NCBI GenBank assembly: GCA_031552535.1
Contig: JAVBMJ010000005.1
Span: forward strand, 1-17,565
DNA length: 17,565 bases
Direction: 5' to 3'
Origin: JAVBMJ01 sp031552535
Lineage (GTDB): Bacteria > Bacteroidota > Bacteroidia > Bacteroidales > Rikenellaceae
Under the pieces are notes generated by a model. That model did no database searches and had not been told where the DNA came from. It was given only the letters and a program-made list of their open reading frames with translations. Positions 6,792 to 13,995 of this stretch are shown here, one piece after another (the stretch's first letter is position 1; every line of letters starts with the position of its first letter). The translations under genes were made by a program, and so were the position numbers.

Positions 6792-7499
6792 CTATGGCCT
6801 TACCCCCAATTCGCCGAGTTTGCCCATCACCCATTCCATCTGCTCATCGACGGTCATAGCGCTGTTGTCCAACACTATTGCATCGTCGGCTTTCCGCAGC
6901 GGACTGATACTCCGGCTCTGGTCGGCCTCGTCACGGCGGCGGATGTTGTCCTCTATCTCATCGAGCGACACTTTTTCTCCTTTTGCCGTCAGTTCCCGGT
7001 AGCGCCTCATGGCGCGCACCCCTGGGGCGGCGGTCATAAACAGCTTCAACTCGGCATCGGGGAACACCACGGTCCCGATGTCGCGCCCGTCCATCACTAT
7101 TCCGCGGCAACGTCCCATAGCCTGCTGCAACGCCACCAGCTTTTCGCGCACCGCACCCACCTGGCTTATCGCCATCACTGCCCGGCTCACCTCGATGGAG
7201 CGTATCTCGTCCTCGACCCTGCGCTCACCGAGGTATATGTCGCTGGCCCCGCGGGAGGCATTGAAGCGGAACGATATGGCTATGTCGGGAAGCATCGCCT
7301 CCAGCATTGGCGTATCCAATTCCCCATCGGGAGCGAACACCCCGTGTTCCAGCGCATACAGCGACACGGCGCGGTACATAGCCCCCGTATCCACGAAAAC
7401 ATAACCCAGCCGCGCAGCGATCTCCCTGGCGAATGTGCTCTTGCCGCACGACGAAAACCCGTCGATGGCGATAATGATCTTATTGTGCGAACAGTCCAC
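6792..7499 (-). CDS. cmk: Cytidylate kinase ((d)CMP kinase)
   Basis: Cytosolic nucleoside monophosphate kinase transferring phosphate from ATP to CMP or dCMP. The 235-residue product has the P-loop at residues 14-22 (GFSSCGKST), a Bacteroidetes-style variant of the more common GPAGSGKST. Next is the substrate-site motif VDTGAMYRAV at about 36-45, then the GRDIGTVVFPDA signature near 137-148. The lid is rich in arginine (YRELTAKGEKVSLDEI, NIRRRDEAD), and RSISPLRKADDAIVLD follows. The start codon is GTG at 7499, with no ATG near the correct N-terminus. It overlaps the end of the lysE-family gene by 20 nt, indicating co-translation. Confidence 0.95.
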   Translation of the reverse strand: MDCSHNKIIIAIDGFSSCGKSTFAREIAARLGYVFVDTGAMYRAVSLYALEHGVFAPDGELDTPMLEAMLPDIAISFRFNASRGASDIYLGERRVEDEIRSIEVSRAVMAISQVGAVREKLVALQQAMGRCRGIVMDGRDIGTVVFPDAELKLFMTAAPGVRAMRRYRELTAKGEKVSLDEIEDNIRRRDEADQSRSISPLRKADDAIVLDNSAMTVDEQMEWVMGKLGELGVRP

Positions 7500-8133
7500 C
7501 CAATTGTATATTAATAAATATCGACAATACCGTAGCCAGGCCCAGCGCCACGATCACGAATCCCGATATTCGGTTGATCCACAGCAGGTGCCTGGGCCGG
7601 AATTTTTTCCTCAAAAGGTTCACCATGAACGTAAGCGTGAACCACCACAACGCTCCCCCGCACAACACGCCCGCAACCATCGACAGCCCGTCAACCACCC
7701 CCATCGTCTGATAGTCGACCCCGAAGGTGGCGAAAAGAGCCACGAAGATCAGAATAAACGCGGGATTGGCCAGGGTTATGAAAAACAGCGACAGGAAATC
7801 CTGCCACAGGCTGTCTTTACCCGCCCTGTTGCGGCGTATCTGCACCACCGGGTTGATCATGAATATCCTCACTCCGACGACCATCACGCACAGCCCCCCG
7901 ATGATCTGTATGATCTTCATGTGGGCTTCGATGAACGACAGCACCAGCGTAAGCGAAAACAGCGCCACCGATGCGAATATCATGTCGGCGCCCGCAGCTC
8001 CCAGACCCGATATGAATCCCGATTTGTGGCTCTTGCTCAAGGTGCGCTGGATGCACAACACCCCTATCGGTCCCAGGGGGACAGAGGCGAACAATCCGAT
8101 GATGACACCTTTAGCTATTGCTTCGAACCACAT
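7480..8133 (-). CDS. LysE/RhtB-family amino-acid exporter
   Basis: A 217-residue integral inner-membrane protein of the LysE superfamily, whose members export amino acids or similar small solutes. The N-terminus carries the family signature AKGVIIGLFASVPLGPIGVLCIQRTL, and GFISGLGAAGADMIFASVALF follows. About six hydrophobic segments are visible, at roughly residues 7-28, 42-64, 70-90, 116-138, 148-172 and 186-214. The cytoplasmic loop between the third and fourth is charged (NPVVQIRRNRAGKDS). The substrate cannot be read from the sequence. The start ATG at 8133 is unambiguous, and the C-terminus overlaps cmk. No exact TAnnTTTG box is visible in the 144 nt upstream, so it may be read through from ahcY. 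Confidence 0.88.
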   Translation of the reverse strand: MWFEAIAKGVIIGLFASVPLGPIGVLCIQRTLSKSHKSGFISGLGAAGADMIFASVALFSLTLVLSFIEAHMKIIQIIGGLCVMVVGVRIFMINPVVQIRRNRAGKDSLWQDFLSLFFITLANPAFILIFVALFATFGVDYQTMGVVDGLSMVAGVLCGGALWWFTLTFMVNLLRKKFRPRHLLWINRISGFVIVALGLATVLSIFINIQLGGLFAQ

Positions 8134-8277
8134 TTGATGACGGTTTTCGGGATAGGCGTATTTTGTAATCCGGGAAATCCGTACAAATCACCGTTATTCC
8201 CAGAGAATATATTCGGGTAGAACCATACAGAATTGTCCATGTCTCCCGCATCCTCCACAGGGCGCAATTAACATCTC

Positions 8278-9696
8278 CTAATATCTGTACAGCTCGCTTT
8301 TATATGGACCCTCAACCCCGACGCCGATATAACCGGCCTGGGCTTCGGTGAGTCTGGTCAACTTCACCCCTATCTGTTCGAGGTGGAGGCGGGCAACCTC
8401 CTCGTCGAGCCTCTTCGGGAGGCACGTCACCGTGACCTCTTTGTTGCCACGATCCTCCCAAAGGGCTATCTGCGCCAGCACCTGGTTGGTAAACGAATTG
8501 CTCATAACAAAAGACGGATGCCCCGTGGCGCAACCAAGGTTGACCAGGCGACCTTCGGCCAGCACATATATCGACTTGCCGTCGGCAAACGTGTATTTAT
8601 CGACCTGGGGCTTGATCTGGGTTTTGACAACACCTTCGCAGGCGTCGAGGCGTTCCATCTGTATCTCGTTGTCGAAGTGGCCTATGTTGCACACTATCGA
8701 CTCGGGACGCATAGCCTTCATGTACTCCAACGTGATGATATCGCGGTTGCCGGTCGCCGTGACGAATATGTTCGCCTCCGCAAGGGCGTCTTCAACAGGT
8801 TTCACCTCGAATCCCTCCATAGCCGCCTGCAACGCGCATATAGGGTCGATCTCCGAAACGATGACCCGCGCCCCGTATGAGCGCATGCTGCGGGCGCAGC
8901 CTTTCCCGACGTCGCCGTAGCCGCAGACCATCACAACTTTTCCGGCGATCATGACATCGGTGGCGCGCTTGATCCCGTCGGCCAGCGACTCGCGGCAGCC
9001 GTAGAGGTTGTCGAACTTGCTCTTCGTCACCGAGTCGTTGACGTTGATCGCCTTGACGAGCAACGACCCTTTCTCCTGCATCTGATAAAGGCGGTGTACT
9101 CCGGTCGTCGTCTCCTCCGACACTCCGCTCCACTCCTCCACCGTACGGTGCCATTTCGAAGTATCCTCCGCAAGCACAGTGCGCAACGTATCTATGATCA
9201 CGCCCTCTTCGTAACTCCCCGGCGTATAATCCAGCGACAAAGCATCGTTCTCAGCCTCATATCCCTTGTGTATCAACAGCGTCGCATCGCCGCCGTCGTC
9301 AACTATCAGATTCGGCCCTTTGCCGCCAGGAAACGACAACGCCATGGCCGTGCACCACCAGTATTCGGGCAGCGACTCGCCCTTCCATGCGAAAACAGGG
9401 ATTCCGCGTGCAGCCATCGCAGCAGCGGCGTGGTCCTGCGTCGAGAATATGTTGCAACTGCACCAACGCACATCGGCCCCAAGTTCCACCAGGGTTTCTA
9501 TCAAAACGGCCGTCTGTATCGTCATGTGCAGCGATCCCATGATCCGCGCCCCGGCCAACGGCTTGGCCGCGCCGTACTTTTTGCGTAGCGACATCAAGCC
9601 CGGCATCTCCATTTCGGCTACCTCTATCTCCTTGCGGCCCCATTCGGCCAACGAAAGGTCGGCGACTTTGTATGGCAGTTTCCCGTCAATATACAT
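8278..9696 (-). CDS. ahcY: Adenosylhomocysteinase (S-adenosylhomocysteine hydrolase)
   Basis: NAD-dependent cytosolic enzyme that splits S-adenosylhomocysteine into adenosine and homocysteine, relieving product inhibition of methyltransferases. The 472 residues fit the bacterial form, which carries an insertion relative to the human enzyme of about 430. Motifs seen are SLHMTIQTAVLIETL near 55-69, CNIFSTQDHAAAAMA at 81-95, and VSEETTTGVHRLY at 192-204. The active-site stretch NVNDSVTKSKFDN is at 218-230 and the NAD motif GYGDVGKG at 259-266. NLGCATGHPSFVMSNSF and the C-terminal YKSELYRY, which contacts the neighbouring subunit's cofactor, are also present. The start ATG lies inside the last codons of the riboflavin kinase gene (11-nt overlap). 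Confidence 0.97.
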   Translation of the reverse strand: MYIDGKLPYKVADLSLAEWGRKEIEVAEMEMPGLMSLRKKYGAAKPLAGARIMGSLHMTIQTAVLIETLVELGADVRWCSCNIFSTQDHAAAAMAARGIPVFAWKGESLPEYWWCTAMALSFPGGKGPNLIVDDGGDATLLIHKGYEAENDALSLDYTPGSYEEGVIIDTLRTVLAEDTSKWHRTVEEWSGVSEETTTGVHRLYQMQEKGSLLVKAINVNDSVTKSKFDNLYGCRESLADGIKRATDVMIAGKVVMVCGYGDVGKGCARSMRSYGARVIVSEIDPICALQAAMEGFEVKPVEDALAEANIFVTATGNRDIITLEYMKAMRPESIVCNIGHFDNEIQMERLDACEGVVKTQIKPQVDKYTFADGKSIYVLAEGRLVNLGCATGHPSFVMSNSFTNQVLAQIALWEDRGNKEVTVTCLPKRLDEEVARLHLEQIGVKLTRLTEAQAGYIGVGVEGPYKSELYRY

Positions 9697-10066
9697 ATTT
9701 TTCCAAGATTTTAGTTATCACTTCCTTATCCTCCCCGAGGGCCGCCCCGAGCGCCTCCAGCGTCGCGAAACGGCGCTGTTCACGAACGTATTCCAGCAGG
9801 CATACCGTTATCTCCCTACCATAAAGGTCGCCTTCATATCCCAGGATATTCACTTCGAGAGTCCTCTCCGGTCCGCCTCCCGCCCTGGGCTTCCACCACA
9901 CGCTGGCCATCGCCCCGTAATGCCGCCCTTCCACCTCGGCATAAGCCGCGTATACCCCGTCGGGGACTGCCTCCGACGGCTCCACACGCATATTGGCAGT
10001 GGGAAAACCTATTTTACGGCCTATCTTGTTGCCCCCTATAACGCGTCCCGTTAAACACCACAGCAT
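9686..10066 (-). CDS. Stand-alone riboflavin kinase (RFK domain only)
   Basis: The 126-residue product is the flavokinase half of RibF, which phosphorylates riboflavin to FMN. Its hallmarks are TGRVIGGNKIGRKIGFPTAN at residues 6-25, with the GFPTAN metal/ATP motif, and VPDGVYAAY. The strand TLEVNILGYEGDLYG holds the conserved Glu, and EYVREQRRFATLEALGAAL closes the domain. Most bacterial RibF proteins have about 310 residues with an N-terminal FMN adenylyltransferase domain, which is absent here. No remnant of it is visible in the 100 nt upstream, and a promoter-like box sits there instead. So this looks like a genuine monofunctional kinase rather than a truncated gene. It overlaps ahcY by 11 nt and must be co-transcribed with it. 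Confidence 0.85.
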   Translation of the reverse strand: MLWCLTGRVIGGNKIGRKIGFPTANMRVEPSEAVPDGVYAAYAEVEGRHYGAMASVWWKPRAGGGPERTLEVNILGYEGDLYGREITVCLLEYVREQRRFATLEALGAALGEDKEVITKILEKYVY

Positions 10067-10123
10067 CTCTCAATTCTTTGTAAAACCCGATCACTGAACC
10101 GATCCGGCCGGACTCCCGGCGCA

Positions 10124-10131
10124 CAAAAATA
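10124..10131 (-). promoter_or_regulatory. Candidate -7 box for the riboflavin kinase-ahcY unit
   Basis: TATTTTTG on the minus strand matches TAnnTTTG exactly and lies about 58 nt upstream of the kinase ATG at 10066. No clear -33 TTG is found at the usual distance. Confidence 0.45.
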
Positions 10132-10169
10132 TAAAATTATTCGGGTTTAGGGAAATCCTCCCCCCCCAC

Positions 10170-10703
10170 TCACGGCCGCATATCGTCCTGCGCCGCGGGT
10201 TTATACGCCTGCCGCATTGCATCGACAGTTTCGATCAACTTATCGGCCTGGGGACAACTTACCACGAATTTCTGCTCGTAAATATCTTCTATCTCCACAA
10301 AATCGCTCCAGCGCGAAGCATAGACCTTGATCATCTCCCACTGGCGAAGCCTGAAATAGTAGCCGTAATAGCCAAAAAAACCATAGCTCCCCAGCAGCGG
10401 AAATGCCGACCTCATATCTTCGGGCCCGATCTTGCGTATGCTTTTCAGGTCGCCTACCGGGATGTGGGTCAATTCCACGATGCAGTGTATGTCGAGCGCG
10501 TCCTTTTCGACCTTTATGCTACGCGGGATCGAAAGGACGTACAGCGCGGCAACGGCAATGGCCGTAGCGATAAGCCATGCAGGCAAATAGTCGCCCATGC
10601 CGTAAAACAGCGACCAGACCAACACGCCCGCCACAACAATGCACGTCGCCGCCGTGATGCGGCGGCTACGGCGGTCGAGGCTATATTTAAATGTCCTTTT
10701 CAT
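10170..10703 (-). CDS. Small membrane protein with PH-like domain
   Basis: I start this at the ATG at 10703 (177 residues, MKRTFKYSLDRRSRRITAA). The frame is open for 28 more codons upstream, but those residues look non-native. Two adjacent membrane segments occur at about 17-36 (ATCIVVAGVLVWSLFYGMGD) and 40-58 (PAWLIATAIAVAALYVLSI). They are followed by a compact beta-rich region at about 62-160 that resembles bacterial PH domains of the bPH type (IKVEKDALDIHCIVELTHIPVGDLKSIRKI ... YASRWSDFVEIEDI ... FVVSCPQADKLIETV). Such proteins are common in Bacteroidetes and their role is not established. It lies 47 nt after the thioesterase in the same direction, so it is probably the third gene of the sua5 unit. 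Confidence 0.75.
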   Translation of the reverse strand: MKRTFKYSLDRRSRRITAATCIVVAGVLVWSLFYGMGDYLPAWLIATAIAVAALYVLSIPRSIKVEKDALDIHCIVELTHIPVGDLKSIRKIGPEDMRSAFPLLGSYGFFGYYGYYFRLRQWEMIKVYASRWSDFVEIEDIYEQKFVVSCPQADKLIETVDAMRQAYKPAAQDDMRP

Positions 10704-10750
10704 CACTTTATATGATTGGATATTTGCTCCCCTGCAGGCTCCGCAGCCTG

Positions 10751-11188
10751 TCACACGAATCCTTCCGATCTGAAAATTTCCCTCCACTCCTCCGGCACGG
10801 GGATCGATTCCTGGCGTACAAAATCGTAAGCCACCATAGCCGAACGGCTTTCGGCATGTACCGCGCCGGTCGTCCGGTTGACTATCTTCTGGAACATCGT
10901 CAAACTTTTAGTACCGACCTTTTCCACTCCCGTTTCTACAAAAATATCGTCTTCGTAGCGCGTCTGCTCCAGGTAAGACGTCGAAGTCCCGGCGGTGATC
11001 AGCCCCACTGAGCCGGCCATACTGGAAATCCCCAGGATGTCCCTGAAGAAATCACCCTTTCCCAGATCGAAATAGTGTTGCAGGTTAACATTGTTCACGT
11101 GGCACAACATATCCACATCCGCAAACCGTATCTGGACCCCGGTTTCGATCATTTTACCCACGTGCCCGGGCCCGCTTCCCTTCTCCAT
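10751..11188 (-). CDS. Hotdog-fold acyl-CoA thioesterase (4HBT/YbgC-FadM-like)
   Basis: A 145-residue single hotdog-domain protein. The key motif is IRFADVDMLCHVNNVNLQHYFDLG, in which the acidic residues and HVNN are typical of 4-hydroxybenzoyl-CoA thioesterase relatives that hydrolyse acyl-CoA or acyl-ACP. TSYLEQTRYEDDIFVETGVEKVGTKSLTMFQKI supplies the central sheet. The native acyl group is not predictable. The ATG at 11188 is preceded by aaggga and begins two bases past the sua5 stop at 11191, so translation is coupled. The longer upstream extension of the frame runs inside sua5 and is rejected. Pairing with a tRNA-modification enzyme is likely operon convenience. Confidence 0.85.
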   Translation of the reverse strand: MEKGSGPGHVGKMIETGVQIRFADVDMLCHVNNVNLQHYFDLGKGDFFRDILGISSMAGSVGLITAGTSTSYLEQTRYEDDIFVETGVEKVGTKSLTMFQKIVNRTTGAVHAESRSAMVAYDFVRQESIPVPEEWREIFRSEGFV

Positions 11189-11190
11189 CG

Positions 11191-11754
11191 TTATTCCCTT
11201 ATTATTTTCACCTGTCCGCCCTCGCCCAGTTGTATTATCGACGAGGGACGCCCCGTGGGATTGCCCTCCCACCGGTGCGGAACAATATAATCTACACCAG
11301 CCTTTATCGCCGGGTCGATTCCGTCGAACGACGAAGGGGCGGGCTGCCCCGAAATATTAGCCGAGGTAGACACCACCGGACGGCCCAGCCTGCGTATTAG
11401 TTTTATACAGAAATCGTGTTTTGGGATACGCACTCCCAACGTCCGCTCCTCCGGGATCAGGTTGCCGGCAACACTCATCGCATTGGGCAACACCAGTGTC
11501 AGCGGCTTATCTGAAAGTTCGAACAACTGCCACGCCACATCCGGGATTTTACCCATATTTCGGGCTACCATATCCACGGAATCCATCATCACCAGCATGC
11601 TGGTTTTATTGACCGAATGTTTCAGAGCGTATATCTTCTCAACGGCCTCGGCATTGGTCGCATCGCATCCTATGCCCCACACCGTGTCGGTGGGATAGAG
11701 TATTATCCCGCCCTGCCGCAATATCCCGGCTACTTTTATTATCTCCTGATCCAT
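11191..11754 (-). CDS. L-threonylcarbamoyladenylate synthase (TsaC/Sua5/YciO family)
   Basis: The enzyme condenses threonine, bicarbonate and ATP to threonylcarbamoyl-AMP, the donor for t6A37 in ANN-reading tRNAs. The 187-residue protein consists of the YrdC domain only, without the C-terminal Sua5 domain. Motifs are GGIILYPTDTVWGIGCDATN near 16-35, IYALKHSVNKTSMLVMM near 42-58, PLTLVLPN, LGVRIPKHDF and PVVSTSANISG. The KxR motif expected in the IYALK region reads K-H-S here, so the usual arginine appears to be missing; a YciO-type relative is therefore possible. The ATG at 11754 is chosen over one 12 codons upstream because it matches the family N-terminus and lies about 26 bases after a promoter box. 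First gene of a unit with the thioesterase. Confidence 0.88.
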   Translation of the reverse strand: MDQEIIKVAGILRQGGIILYPTDTVWGIGCDATNAEAVEKIYALKHSVNKTSMLVMMDSVDMVARNMGKIPDVAWQLFELSDKPLTLVLPNAMSVAGNLIPEERTLGVRIPKHDFCIKLIRRLGRPVVSTSANISGQPAPSSFDGIDPAIKAGVDYIVPHRWEGNPTGRPSSIIQLGEGGQVKIIRE

Positions 11755-11779
11755 AGTAAAACTGCTTTTGATCGGCTCC

Positions 11780-11787
11780 CAAAGGTA
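11780..11787 (-). promoter_or_regulatory. -7 box of the sua5-like gene promoter
   Basis: TACCTTTG on the minus strand is an exact TAnnTTTG match about 26 nt before the chosen ATG. A TTT stretch lies about 20 nt upstream in place of the full -33 motif. It diverges from the yebC promoter. Confidence 0.55.
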
Positions 11788-11880
11788 CAAAATTTGCCGG
11801 GTTTCTTAAAAACCGTTCAAAGTTTCTTAACCGGGACCCCTGACTTCGGGCAAAATTAGGCTGATTATTGGAAATTATTC

Positions 11881-11888
11881 TAATTTTG
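11881..11888 (+). promoter_or_regulatory. -7 box of the yebC promoter
   Basis: TAATTTTG matches TAnnTTTG and sits 38 nt before the yebC ATG at 11927. No convincing -33 element is seen at 19-21 nt. Confidence 0.5.
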
Positions 11889-11926
11889 TAGCCGTAAAGA
11901 TTAGAAACAGTTTATCTATATCCAAA

Positions 11927-12646
11927 ATGGGAAGAGCATTTGAATACAGGAAAGCCACCAAGCTCAAGCGTTGGGGCAACATGGCGCGCACATTCACCCG
12001 CATCGGCAAACAGATCTCGATAGCGGTAAAAGCAGGCGGACCCGATCCCGACAACAATCCTGCGCTCAGGGCGTGCGTCGTCAATGCCAAAGCAGCCAAC
12101 ATGCCCAAGGAAAACGTGGAGAGGGCGATCAAAAGGGCCATATCGAAAGACATGGAGGACTACAAGGAGGTGGTTTACGAAGGATACGGGCCTTTCGGGG
12201 TAGCCATAATCATCGACACGGCCACCGACAACAATACCCGCACAGTGGCTAACATACGCAGCTATTTCAACAAGGCTGGCGGGTCGCTCGGTACGAGCGG
12301 GTCGCTGGGATTCCTTTTCGAACGGAAGAGCATATTCAAAGTGGCGCAAAAGCCCGACACGGATCTCGACGAACTCGAACTGGAGTTGATCGACTGCGGT
12401 GTAGATGAAATAGACGCCGACGGGACGGATATTTACATCTACGGGTCGTTCGAATCCTACGGCAAGATACAACATTATCTTGAAGAACATGGCCTGGAGA
12501 TACAGAGCAGTGAATTCATCCGACAGCCTACCGACTATAAGGATGTCACCGGCGAACAGCGCGAGTCGATTAACAAGCTCGTAGAAAAATTCGAGGAAGA
12601 CGAGGATGTGGTGAACGTATTCACCAATATGAAACCAGAGGAGTAG
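11927..12646 (+). CDS. yebC: YebC/PmpR-family DNA-binding or translation-associated regulator
   Basis: The 239-residue product is a full-length YebC family protein. It opens MGRAFEYRKATKLKRWGNMARTF, continues through GGPDPDNNPALRACVVNAKAANMPKENVERAIKRA (residues 38-72) and then YEGYGPFGVAIIIDTATDNNTRTVANIRSYFNKAGGSLG, the strongest family signature. A C-terminal acidic two-domain region (FEEDEDVVNVFTNM) completes it. Members bind DNA as regulators in some bacteria, and YebC-type proteins have also been linked to translation at difficult sequences; which role applies here is not readable. It is transcribed divergently from the sua5-like gene, with a strong hairpin about 130 nt downstream. Confidence 0.95.
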   Translation: MGRAFEYRKATKLKRWGNMARTFTRIGKQISIAVKAGGPDPDNNPALRACVVNAKAANMPKENVERAIKRAISKDMEDYKEVVYEGYGPFGVAIIIDTATDNNTRTVANIRSYFNKAGGSLGTSGSLGFLFERKSIFKVAQKPDTDLDELELELIDCGVDEIDADGTDIYIYGSFESYGKIQHYLEEHGLEIQSSEFIRQPTDYKDVTGEQRESINKLVEKFEEDEDVVNVFTNMKPEE

Positions 12647-12773
12647 TATTGCTGTTTTGATGCTTCCGGCACGGCGCCTGTTGTGCCGTTCCATGCAACG
12701 ACAGATGGTTATGCGGGCAACCGGGGATTGTTAACGGTAGCGGAAAAACAGGAAATATTTTGAGTAAAACCTT

Positions 12774-12807
12774 AAAATCGGGCGGAGAATTCTCTCCGCC
12801 CGATTTT
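12774..12807. terminator. Strong stem-loop terminator between yebC and the exported-protein block
   Basis: Arms 12774-12788 and 12793-12807 are perfect 15-bp complements (aaaatcgggcggaga/tctccgcccgatttt) around the loop attc. The A-tract before and T-tract after make it bidirectional in form. It ends the yebC transcript and insulates the next promoter. Confidence 0.8.
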
Positions 12808-12839
12808 GTATTGGAACTGTTCAGAACAGATTTTATTTT

Positions 12840-12870
12840 TTGCAAAATCAAATATATTATATTATCTTCG
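12840..12870 (+). promoter_or_regulatory. Promoter of the exported-protein block
   Basis: A TTTTTTG run ending at 12842 supplies the -33 TTG. Exactly 20 nt later TATCTTCG (12863-12870) matches the TAnnTTTG -7 box at all but one position. It lies 45 nt before the ATG at 12916. Confidence 0.55.
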
Positions 12871-12915
12871 CAGAGCGCGTTTTAGCAAGCCTTACGCTGA
12901 CCCAACCCGAACATT

Positions 12916-13755
12916 ATGATAAAACGCACTTTTTTTGCAACGGTGCTATTGCTGGCTGGGTGTATGCCTGCTTTTTCGGTCGCATCCTCCGGGCCGCCCG
13001 ATAGTACCGTGGTGCAACCGGACCCGAAACCGGCATATGCCATCTCTCCGGCGGCAGCTCCTGGGAAATCTCCGCAAAAATCGCTTACACTGAAAGCCCC
13101 AGCCAAAGGCAGGGAGGGACTATACGGCGATATCGAAGCCGGCTACGGCCGTCGTCCGGGAAAGATCTTCAGTAAGAATAATACGGCCAGGGAGCCCGTC
13201 TCGGACGATAATATCCGCAATACCCTGCATATAGGCACATCGATAATGTACAAGGCGCGCGACGAATCGGATTTCTCGGCCGGACTGCGCAGCTTTCTCC
13301 ACATGGCGGCTGCGGACGCAGGAAGCGAGAATCGGGTTTGCAGCAGTGATGTAAAAGTTTCCATATTCTATTTAGGTCCGCAATTGTCGTTTTTTATCCG
13401 GCCGGAAAAGATCGACGGGACCATAATGCTCGATTTTTCAGCGGGGTATATAACTTATAGCCAGTCTGCGGTTACCAAAAACGACCGGAATTACCCCAGC
13501 GGAAGCGACGTAATTATGAAATACCGCGGATTTGGCGGAGAGGCGTCTGTCTGTTACGGTTTTTTCAGGGAGCGCCAGTGCGGGCCTTACGTTAGATTGT
13601 GTGCGAACCTTGCAGTTGCCAGGTCGGGAGAATGCCGGGTTGGCAATAATGTGGCCTTTTTCGACTCGTTGAGTATAGGCCTCTTGACTGAGATGAATCT
13701 CCATAAGAGAGGTTCGTGTATAACCCTGGCCGCGGGGTACCGCTTCGGCAAATAG
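12916..13755 (+). CDS. Exported barrel-like protein, paralogue 1
   Basis: I do not recognise a named family. The 279-residue product begins with a signal sequence (MIKRTFFATVLLLAG); LAGC at 13-16 fits a lipobox, but a cut after SVA (about residue 23) is equally plausible. A proline- and alanine-rich linker runs to about 65. The rest looks like a small beta-barrel: alternating aromatic strands, DIEAGYGRRPGKI, VKVSIFYLGPQLSFF, MLDFSAGYITYS, FGGEASVCYGFF, CGPYVRLCANLAV and a terminal strand CITLAAGYRFGK. Two genes downstream share the EAGY, GY and GPY motifs, so this is the most divergent member of a three-paralogue set. Outer-membrane location is inferred. It lacks a terminator, and before the 204-bp insertion downstream it lay about 27 bases from the propeller gene. 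Confidence 0.75.
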   Translation: MIKRTFFATVLLLAGCMPAFSVASSGPPDSTVVQPDPKPAYAISPAAAPGKSPQKSLTLKAPAKGREGLYGDIEAGYGRRPGKIFSKNNTAREPVSDDNIRNTLHIGTSIMYKARDESDFSAGLRSFLHMAAADAGSENRVCSSDVKVSIFYLGPQLSFFIRPEKIDGTIMLDFSAGYITYSQSAVTKNDRNYPSGSDVIMKYRGFGGEASVCYGFFRERQCGPYVRLCANLAVARSGECRVGNNVAFFDSLSIGLLTEMNLHKRGSCITLAAGYRFGK

Positions 13756-13778
13756 ATCGAATATCATATAGTCAATAT

Positions 13779-13982
13779 CAGTAGTGTCCACTAAAAGCAC
13801 AAAGCAATCCTTTTGAATAGCTGAAAAACAATTTATTGCAGGCGATCTTAACGCACAACGATTTGAATTACTAAATGCAATAAATTTCATTTTGCCCACA
13901 AAATCATATATTGATTATCAGTAAGTTGTATTTTTAAAGTCGGGCAAATTTCTATCGAGCAAGTTTTTAGTGGACACTAATG
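13779..13982. mobile_element. Miniature element, 204 bp, 18-bp ends and perfect 9-bp target duplication
   Basis: The ends are inverted repeats CAGTAGTGTCCACTAAAA (13779-13796) and, read inward from 13982, CATTAGTGTCCACTAAAA, 17 of 18 identical. The element is flanked by exact 9-bp direct repeats AGTCAATAT at 13770-13778 and 13983-13991. The interior has no credible gene. A 9-bp duplication fits an IS4-type or similar transposase, not the TAA-duplicating family elsewhere in this window. It is inserted 4 bp before the ATG at 13996. Confidence 0.8.
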
Positions 13983-13995
13983 AGTCAATATACCT

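Noticed and set aside
11912..12694. 260-codon minus-strand frame opposite yebC
   Set aside because: It is the complementary shadow of yebC, whose family signature on the plus strand is unmistakable.
12958..12963. Lipobox LAGC in the protein at 12916 as proof of a lipoprotein
   Set aside because: The two paralogues lack it, a signal peptidase I site follows shortly after, and the residues after Cys do not form a surface-lipoprotein export signal; left undecided.
13438..13899. Minus-strand frame of 153 codons, first thought to be a transposase remnant
   Set aside because: It starts inside the 204-bp element and continues antisense through the end of the exported protein gene; no transposase motif is present.
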